Assembly (NCBI GenBank): GCA_041167675.1
Contig: JBEEIB010000120.1
Location: 1-9,475, forward strand
DNA length: 9,475 nucleotides
Origin: DASTDH01 sp041167675
GTDB taxonomy: Bacteria; Verrucomicrobiota; Verrucomicrobiia; Chthoniobacterales; JAFAMB01
Direction: 5' to 3'
Part shown: positions 5,988-9,475 of the stretch, piece after piece
How the letters are laid out: each line of letters begins with the position of its first letter
Numbering within the stretch: position 1 is the first letter of the stretch
Program-made: the position numbers and the translations under genes
Notes under the pieces: generated by a model
The model's input: only the letters and a program-made list of their open reading frames with translations
Told to the model about the DNA's origin: nothing
Database searches by the model: none

Positions 5988-6521
5988 CTCCATTTCACGA
6001 AACCGTTCGGGCGAGCGAGGCATTACATTGGTTGGTCGCCAGACATCAATAGACGCGTCTCTCGTCACAAAGAAGGAAAAGGTGCGAAGTTCACAATGGG
6101 TGCGCTTCGCCACGGAGCGGACCTCCTATTGGTCAGGATATGGCCAGGCGGTGACCGCCGTTTAGAGTGGGAGCTGAAGCACAAAGGCACACATCAAGCG
6201 TTATGCCCGCTTTTGCAGTCCTCTCCCTGCCCGGCTCGAAAGTCCCTGTTTGTTGGCCACCAGATTGCAGCGCGAAGGTCTAACAACAACCGTCAGAGAG
6301 CCAGAGAGGGTATGTGCGTCAGACATAGCCAAAAAGCTGGATCGCCAGAAACCGCGAAAATATTCGATGGAGTAGACAAACTCTCTCTGATGACATCTTC
6401 ATTCGCAGAATTCTCGGCCATAAACTACTCCCAGGCGCGCCTCCGCCCTCTCGGTCGGCCAGGAGCCACAAGGATCTCTATATCAAATGAGCGGCGCAGC
6501 TTCCCAAGCGCCGCTTCTTAG
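5988..6521 (+). pseudogene. GIY-YIG nuclease domain, N-terminally truncated
   Basis: Beginning near 5988 the frame reads LHFTKPFGRARHYIGW, the start region of small bacterial GIY-YIG proteins in which the GIY strand is a YLLHF-type sequence. It continues through SPDINRRVSRHKEGKGAKFT, the region with the catalytic Arg and the conserved His, then VRIWPGGDRRLEWELK with the metal-binding Glu, and THQALCP, the usual domain end. It lacks only a short stretch including the start codon and GIY strand, replaced by the truncated membrane-protein gene in a different frame. The open frame runs on to TAG/TAA-type stop at 6519-6521 through about 100 residues that I do not recognise and that may be read-through of non-coding DNA. 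No start codon with a ribosome-binding site exists at the junction, so it is probably dead. Such domains cut DNA in repair or mobile elements. Confidence 0.72.
6490..6515 (+). terminator. GC-rich hairpin, possible terminator
   Basis: AGCGGCGC (6490-6497) and GCGCCGCT (6508-6515) form a perfect 8-base stem with a 10-base loop, followed by TCTTAG. It lies at the end of the open frame that carries the nuclease remnant. There is no long T-run, so efficient intrinsic termination is uncertain. Confidence 0.4.
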
Positions 6522-6550
6522 TGGAGAATCCTTCCGCCTGAAAAGAATGA

Positions 6551-6703
6551 ATGCTGTCCGTTTGGTGGCTTCCGCTTCTTCTGGGGTTGGCCTTGGCTTT
6601 ACTGCGAATGCATCGTTTCGCCGTGCTCTATGCCCGTGAGCTGTTTGTCCAATTCCTAAGCGTAACCGACGAAAAGGCTGTGGACTGGGAACCGGAGAAA
6701 TAG
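6551..6703 (+). CDS. Possible 50-residue single-pass membrane microprotein
   Basis: ATG 6551 to TAG 6701-6703 encodes 50 residues: a compact hydrophobic segment MLSVWWLPLLLGLALALL (1-18), then a positively charged border RMHRF (19-23), an amphipathic stretch AVLYARELFVQFLSV and an acidic end DEKAVDWEPEK. The arrangement of hydrophobic helix, basic edge and charged tail is what a small inner-membrane protein would show. Against it, only a weak purine-rich stretch precedes the start, I recognise no family, and the surroundings are debris. It could be an orphan microprotein or chance. An in-frame stop directly before the ATG (6548-6550) fixes the start. Confidence 0.3.
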   Translation: MLSVWWLPLLLGLALALLRMHRFAVLYARELFVQFLSVTDEKAVDWEPEK

Positions 6704-6794
6704 GAGTGAGCTATCATGGCCTAGAAATAGACATGCTCACCCTGGGTGATTCGAAATCTATCTTAGGTCCAATGGAGCTGTTTTGCTTTCCTTA

Positions 6795-6858
6795 AAGTGG
6801 CTGGTTTTGAGCCCCTAAATTTCGATTATTCCTGGTTGGTTTTGACTGATCGCTGACA
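6795..6858. mobile_element. Possible end of an IS21-type element (remnant)
   Basis: TGGCTGGTTTTGA (6798-6810) recurs as TGGTTGGTTTTGA (6833-6845), 35 bases apart with one difference, and the stretch closes with GATCGCTGACA at 6858. IS21-family ends begin with TG (here CA on this strand) and carry multiple short direct repeats. No istA or istB sequence remains to the left. It is a signature-based call, not a match to a known element. Confidence 0.35.
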
Positions 6859-6918
6859 ACTAATTAAAGTAAGCGACATATATAGGACCGGTAGCTTTCC
6901 TCTTGACTGGTCGAAGTC

Positions 6919-6951
6919 GTAAATGTCGTAGGTCCCGGTTACGACATTTAC
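6919..6951. repeat. 12-base inverted repeat at the IS66 transposase stop
   Basis: GTAAATGTCGTA (6919-6930) and TACGACATTTAC (6940-6951) are perfect complements with a 9-base loop; one arm includes the transposase stop codon. It may be a terminator or RNA structure of the element. No T-run follows on the minus strand. Confidence 0.6.
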
Positions 6952-7139
6952 ACCACTAACGCCGCTTTGCGCGCAGCAGCGGTTTTTTGGGTAGCGGCCC
7001 AAGCTTTGGGAACGACGTCTTTGATCTGGCGGTTAGTCATCGATGGTAACCGTGTTAGGACATCGCGCAGGTAGATGTAGGGCTCGACGCCGTGTCGACG
7101 GCAGCTCTCAATGATAGAGTAGATCACGGCGCTGCGTGC
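6948..7139 (-). pseudogene. tnpC: IS66-family transposase (TnpC), C-terminal fragment
   Basis: Read on the minus strand, 63 codons before TAA (6948-6950) give RSAVIYSIIESCRRHGVEPY, then IYLRDVLTRLPSMTNRQIKD and VVPKAWAATQKTAAARKAAL, ending VV. This is the standard end of IS66 transposases: the last helices of the DDE catalytic domain (SCRRHGVEPYIYLRDVLTRLP) and the short C-terminal domain that covers the DVVPKAW stretch. The acidic catalytic residues lie upstream and are gone. The frame meets a stop (TGA, at 7140-7142 on the minus strand) as soon as the leucine-rich repeat sequence begins, which shows that the join is not a functional fusion. The family call is firm because of the long motif; activity is excluded. 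Confidence 0.88.
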
Positions 7140-7277
7140 TCAGTTCGTTCTCGAAAAGATGGAGCGCCTGGAGCTGGGAGAGCTGGCCAATCGACTCTGG
7201 CAATGTGCTCAGTCGGTTTCTGGAAAGATCGAGCTTCTGGAGCTGGGAAAACTGGCCGATCGACTCTGGCAACATAA
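7140..7277 (-). pseudogene. Leucine-rich-repeat protein fragment, two repeats
   Basis: The minus strand encodes two consecutive 23-residue repeats: LPESIGQFSQLQKLDLSRN with RLST, then LPESIGQLSQLQALHLFEN with ELST. They fit the bacterial LRR pattern LPxxIGxLxxLxxLxLxxNxL. The frame has an ATG directly before the first repeat (7273-7275) but no ribosome-binding site and an in-frame TGA shortly upstream (7285-7287). Downstream, instead of a third repeat it runs into the IS66 piece and stops at 7108-7110, giving at most 55 residues. LRR proteins bind other proteins through a curved solenoid; two repeats are too few to fold alone. It is a leftover of a larger gene, cut at both sides. Confidence 0.75.
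7140..7277. repeat. Tandem pair of 69-base units encoding the LRRs
   Basis: Units 7140-7208 and 7209-7277 each span 69 bases, exactly one 23-residue leucine-rich repeat, and are about three quarters identical (53 of 69 positions by eye). The differences are spread along the unit, as expected for an old internal duplication in an LRR gene rather than a recent copy error. Confidence 0.8.
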
Positions 7278-7580
7278 ATAGGCTTCAGGTTGCCAACTAA
7301 GTTCGATTCCTGTGTGGTGGTACAATTACAACGATAATTTTACCTGCCCGTCAAATGGACCCCCCTAACAGCATCCTGAATCCCGAGCCGATAGCTATTT
7401 ACACCAAGCCTTGTTCGACACCTTCGCGCAGCTGCGCGAGGTTAGCGCGCGACGCACCCGTGTCGTGTCCCCCTTAACCATCAGCATGTCAAAGAGGGAT
7501 TTGGCGCAAGTGCAGTTTGATAAGACAGAACGCGAAGCGCCATTCCAGCTCGCTGCCTTGATTGCGAGGCCGATGCGCGT
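7278..7580. other. About 300 bases without a recognised gene
   Basis: Beyond the LRR fragment I see no protein family in any frame. One plus-strand frame stays open from about 7392 (SYLHQALFDTFAQLREVSAR...) to a stop near 7590, overlapping the end of the flavoprotein gene, but it has no start signal or recognisable motif. A perfect 16-base palindrome TCGCGCAGCTGCGCGA lies at 7424-7439. The text GTTCGATTCC near 7300 imitates a tRNA T-loop without flanking stems. No clear terminator follows the flavoprotein stop on the minus strand. Confidence 0.4.
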
Positions 7581-9278
7581 TCAGGCGTAAGTTCTGAGGG
7601 TCTCGTGCACGCCCTCGACCGCCATTCCACCCTCGCCCACCGCCGCGGCGCAGCGCTTCACCGAGCCGGAGCGCACGTCGCCCGCAGCAAAGATGCCTGG
7701 CAAGCTCGTCTCCAGAGGCCCTGGAGAACGGCCTATGCCCTTCCACGCGGCCGCGTCGACGACCGCGTGGCCGGTTTTGATGAAACCATTTTGATCGCGC
7801 TCGATCTCGGGCGGCAGCCAAGCGGTGCGTGGCTTAGCACCAATCATAGAAAAGACGGCCGGCGTCTGCACGGTTCGTCGTTCGTGCGTCTTCGCGTTCT
7901 CCAACTCGACGGCTTCGAGAACCTTCCCGCCTATCATTTTCCGGATCTCGGTGTGCGCTAGAATTTCGATATTCTCCCTCCCCTCAACGCGGCGCGAGAG
8001 GTAGCTCGACATGCTCTTGGCAAGACTTTCGCCGCGGATCAGCAGCAGCACTTTCTCCGCGCCTTCGGAAAGAAACATTGCAGCCTGGCCCGCCGAGTTA
8101 CCGCCGCCGGCGACGATCACCGTCGAGCCGCTGCAGAGTTGCCCTTCGCGCGCCGTGGCAGCGTAGTAAACGCCGCAACCTTCGAAGGTTTCGCGGCCGT
8201 CAGCCTCCAGACGATGGTAATCCGCGCCCGTCGCAATGATGACGCACTTTGCCAGCAGGGTGGCGTTGCAACCCTCCACCTGCAGGGTCGCGCGGTGCTC
8301 GCCGTCGGTAAGTGCGAGGGAGAGCGCCTGCGCGGGCGTCGAAAACCTCGCGCCAAAACGATAGGCCTGAATTTGCGCGCCGTAAGTCAGCTCGCCGCCG
8401 CTGATGCCGGTGGGAAAGCCGAAAAAATTCTCGATCAGCGAAGAGGATCCGGCTTGTCCACCCGGTGCGTAGCTTTCCAAAACCACAGTTTTGAGACCTT
8501 CGGAGGCGGCATAAACCGCGGCGGCGAGACCAGCCGGACCGGCGCCGACGATGGCGAGATCGCACGTGATTTCCCTCTCCTCCTCACTCGCCAGCGGCCG
8601 GAGCAGCCCAGCAACCCGAGCGACTTCACGCAACGACGGGCGTCGCAATGGCATGCCACTCGCCGTGATCAGGGCAGGCAAATCGCGACTCGCCAGGTGC
8701 AAGCGTTCGCATAAGGCGCGCCCGTATTCGCTTTGAAAGTCGATCAATCGGTGCGGGACATGATTTTTGTCGAGAAAATCGTCGAGTTGCTGGCCGTCTC
8801 GCGAACCATCCGGCGCGAGAATGCGCAGTCCGGCAAACTCGCGATCCCGCTTCAACCGTTGCCGACGCATCATGAACGCGCGCACGATCGGCGCGCCGAC
8901 ACCGGGCAGCTCCGCGAGCGCCTGGCGAAGCCGATCTGCGGGCACTTCCAGAATTTCGCTCTCATCCGCTTTGCCTCGCGCATTGGCCAGCGCCGCGGTG
9001 CCCAAGAGCATCGCCCCGTCCCCGATGAAACGGCGCGGGCCTGCAGTCACGAGGATTTGCTCTTGCCCGTCGCGCGACTCAAAGACTTCCAGCACGCCGC
9101 GCAGGACCGCCGTCAACCCAAGATTACGCTGGCCCGCTTTGTATACCAGTTCGCCGCGCCGCACGATGCGGCGCGCGCCGAGGGGTTCCAGCATGGCGAG
9201 CTGCCGGTCATCGAGTTTCGGGAAGGCGATGCTCTCTGTATCGCGGTAAAATTGCTCGTCTTTATCAAGTTCGGTCAT
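7581..9278 (-). CDS. FAD-dependent thioredoxin-reductase-like protein with N-terminal cyclic-nucleotide-binding domain
   Basis: The 565-residue protein has three parts. Residues about 18-135 resemble a cNMP-binding (CRP-type) beta roll (RIVRRGELVYKAGQRNLGLT, then RRFIGDGAMLLG). Residues about 148-228 look like a thioredoxin/glutaredoxin-type fold (LRILAPDGSRDGQQLDDFLD, PALITASGMPLRRPS) without a CxxC. Residues 236-565 are a thioredoxin-reductase-type core: FAD motif GAGPAG (245-250), NAD(P)H motif GGGNSAG (391-397), and PGIFAAGDVRSGSVKRCAAAVGEG (527-550) closing the FAD site. The CxxC of true thioredoxin reductases is replaced by CGVYYAATAREGQLC (368-382), with single cysteines only. It should bind FAD and probably NAD(P)H, but classical dithiol transfer is not expected. 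The phosphate-binding cassette of the N-terminal domain is atypical, so nucleotide binding is uncertain. ATG 9276-9278 fits the family start; no clear ribosome-binding site. Intact, minus strand, opposite to the cluster. Confidence 0.9.
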   Translation of the reverse strand: MTELDKDEQFYRDTESIAFPKLDDRQLAMLEPLGARRIVRRGELVYKAGQRNLGLTAVLRGVLEVFESRDGQEQILVTAGPRRFIGDGAMLLGTAALANARGKADESEILEVPADRLRQALAELPGVGAPIVRAFMMRRQRLKRDREFAGLRILAPDGSRDGQQLDDFLDKNHVPHRLIDFQSEYGRALCERLHLASRDLPALITASGMPLRRPSLREVARVAGLLRPLASEEEREITCDLAIVGAGPAGLAAAVYAASEGLKTVVLESYAPGGQAGSSSLIENFFGFPTGISGGELTYGAQIQAYRFGARFSTPAQALSLALTDGEHRATLQVEGCNATLLAKCVIIATGADYHRLEADGRETFEGCGVYYAATAREGQLCSGSTVIVAGGGNSAGQAAMFLSEGAEKVLLLIRGESLAKSMSSYLSRRVEGRENIEILAHTEIRKMIGGKVLEAVELENAKTHERRTVQTPAVFSMIGAKPRTAWLPPEIERDQNGFIKTGHAVVDAAAWKGIGRSPGPLETSLPGIFAAGDVRSGSVKRCAAAVGEGGMAVEGVHETLRTYA

Positions 9279-9289
9279 AAGCGGATTCG

Positions 9290-9475
9290 TTAGAGGGCAT
9301 TGCTTCCGCGGTAATAGCTCAGGAAACCGCCTAAGTAGAGGTCACCCCAAGGCACGCTGAAGCGTTTCTCAGCGTCGAAACTAGCAACCAGTTTGCCAAT
9401 GATCATTCCCTTGTCGCACGATCGGAGGTACCGCCTAGCTCCCTCGACGCTTCTTAACGTCTTCAAGCGTGAAGG
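9290..9475 (-). CDS. Possible C-terminal end of an unknown minus-strand gene (cut by window edge)
   Basis: The minus-strand frame is open from the window edge to TAA (9290-9292) and gives 61 residues, ending SVPWGDLYLGGFLSYYRGSNAL. I recognise no family. It ends 11 bases before the flavoprotein start, a spacing compatible with one transcription unit, and that is the main support. An internal ATG would give 38 residues. Being open over 61 codons in moderately GC-rich DNA is weak evidence alone. Confidence 0.28.
   Translation of the reverse strand, partial: PSRLKTLRSVEGARRYLRSCDKGMIIGKLVASFDAEKRFSVPWGDLYLGGFLSYYRGSNAL

Larger units (their letters stand above)
6869..7139 (-). mobile_element. 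Right-end remnant of an IS66-family element
   Basis: GTAAGCG at 6869-6875 is the kind of terminal sequence IS66 elements start with (5'-GTAA). It lies 72 bases beyond the stop codon of a recognisable IS66 transposase tail on the minus strand. The inner limit is abrupt: transposase similarity ends at 7137-7139, where a leucine-rich-repeat sequence begins. Only about 270 bases of an element normally over 2 kb survive, with no second end and no accessory genes. The ten bases ACTAATTAAA separate it from the possible IS21 end on its left. It cannot move by itself. Confidence 0.7.

Noticed and set aside
7092..7277. Repetitive plus-strand frame with two similar halves
   Set aside because: It is the complementary strand of the 69-base LRR units; the LRR pattern on the minus strand explains the repeat.
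7285..7325. tRNA-like GTTCGATTCC (T-loop pattern) near 7300
   Set aside because: The flanking bases do not form a T-stem and no acceptor or anticodon stem is found.
7340..7370. Possible second IS end reading TGTTAGGGGGGTCC on the minus strand
   Set aside because: It starts with TG and has a G-rich block, but there is no repeated unit or transposase piece beside it; too little to call.
8139..9293. Two long plus-strand frames (8139-8714 and 8733-9293)
   Set aside because: Both are antisense shadows of the well-supported flavoprotein gene and translate to compositionally odd, unfamilial sequence.

Overview
This window reads as an accessory, gene-decay region of a proteobacterial-type genome (alpha- or betaproteobacterial by family style; this is inference and no marker gene fixes the lineage). 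It carries the end of a tyrosine recombinase, a toxin-antitoxin pair, a one-direction cluster of small metabolic enzymes, pieces of at least one and probably two insertion sequences, and several genes cut short or fused. Roughly half of the recognisable genes are damaged. I see no rRNA, tRNA or CRISPR array.

Layout. 1-269: 3' end of a phage/island-type tyrosine integrase, cut by the window edge, followed by a strong hairpin. 458-1060: a VapBC-type toxin-antitoxin operon whose palindromic operator runs into the antitoxin start codon. 1061-1519: about 460 bases with no convincing gene. 1520-5633: six plus-strand genes and one gene scar: an SDR oxidoreductase with its catalytic middle deleted in frame, a RidA-family protein, a 63-base scar of a crotonase C-terminus, a GlcG/HbpS-type protein broken by one extra base, a crotonase (enoyl-CoA hydratase/isomerase) family protein, a DJ-1/PfpI (Hsp31-like) protein, and an alpha/beta hydrolase with an aspartate nucleophile. 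5773-6521: the start of a small membrane protein joined out of frame to a nearly whole GIY-YIG nuclease domain. 6551-6703: a possible 50-residue membrane microprotein. 6795-6858: a possible IS21-type end. 6869-7139: the right end of an IS66 element with the last 63 codons of its transposase (minus strand). 7140-7277: two leucine-rich repeats fused directly to the IS66 piece (minus strand). 7278-7580: no gene recognised. 7581-9278: a long minus-strand flavoprotein combining a cyclic-nucleotide-binding-like domain, a thioredoxin-fold-like linker and a thioredoxin-reductase-like core lacking the redox CxxC. 9290-9475: a possible C-terminus of another minus-strand gene.

How they work together. 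The 1520-5633 genes look like one transcription unit for handling small reactive metabolites (imine/enamine clearance by RidA, glyoxalase or deglycase chemistry by DJ-1, acyl-CoA chemistry by the crotonase, ester, epoxide or halide hydrolysis by the hydrolase). The SDR and HbpS-like members are broken and a second crotonase copy has apparently been lost, so the pathway is probably no longer complete. The integrase, toxin-antitoxin pair and IS pieces fit a horizontally acquired and eroding island. I found no convincing new biological system; the most informative signals are the precise junctions and scars, and the CxxC-less CNBD-flavoprotein.
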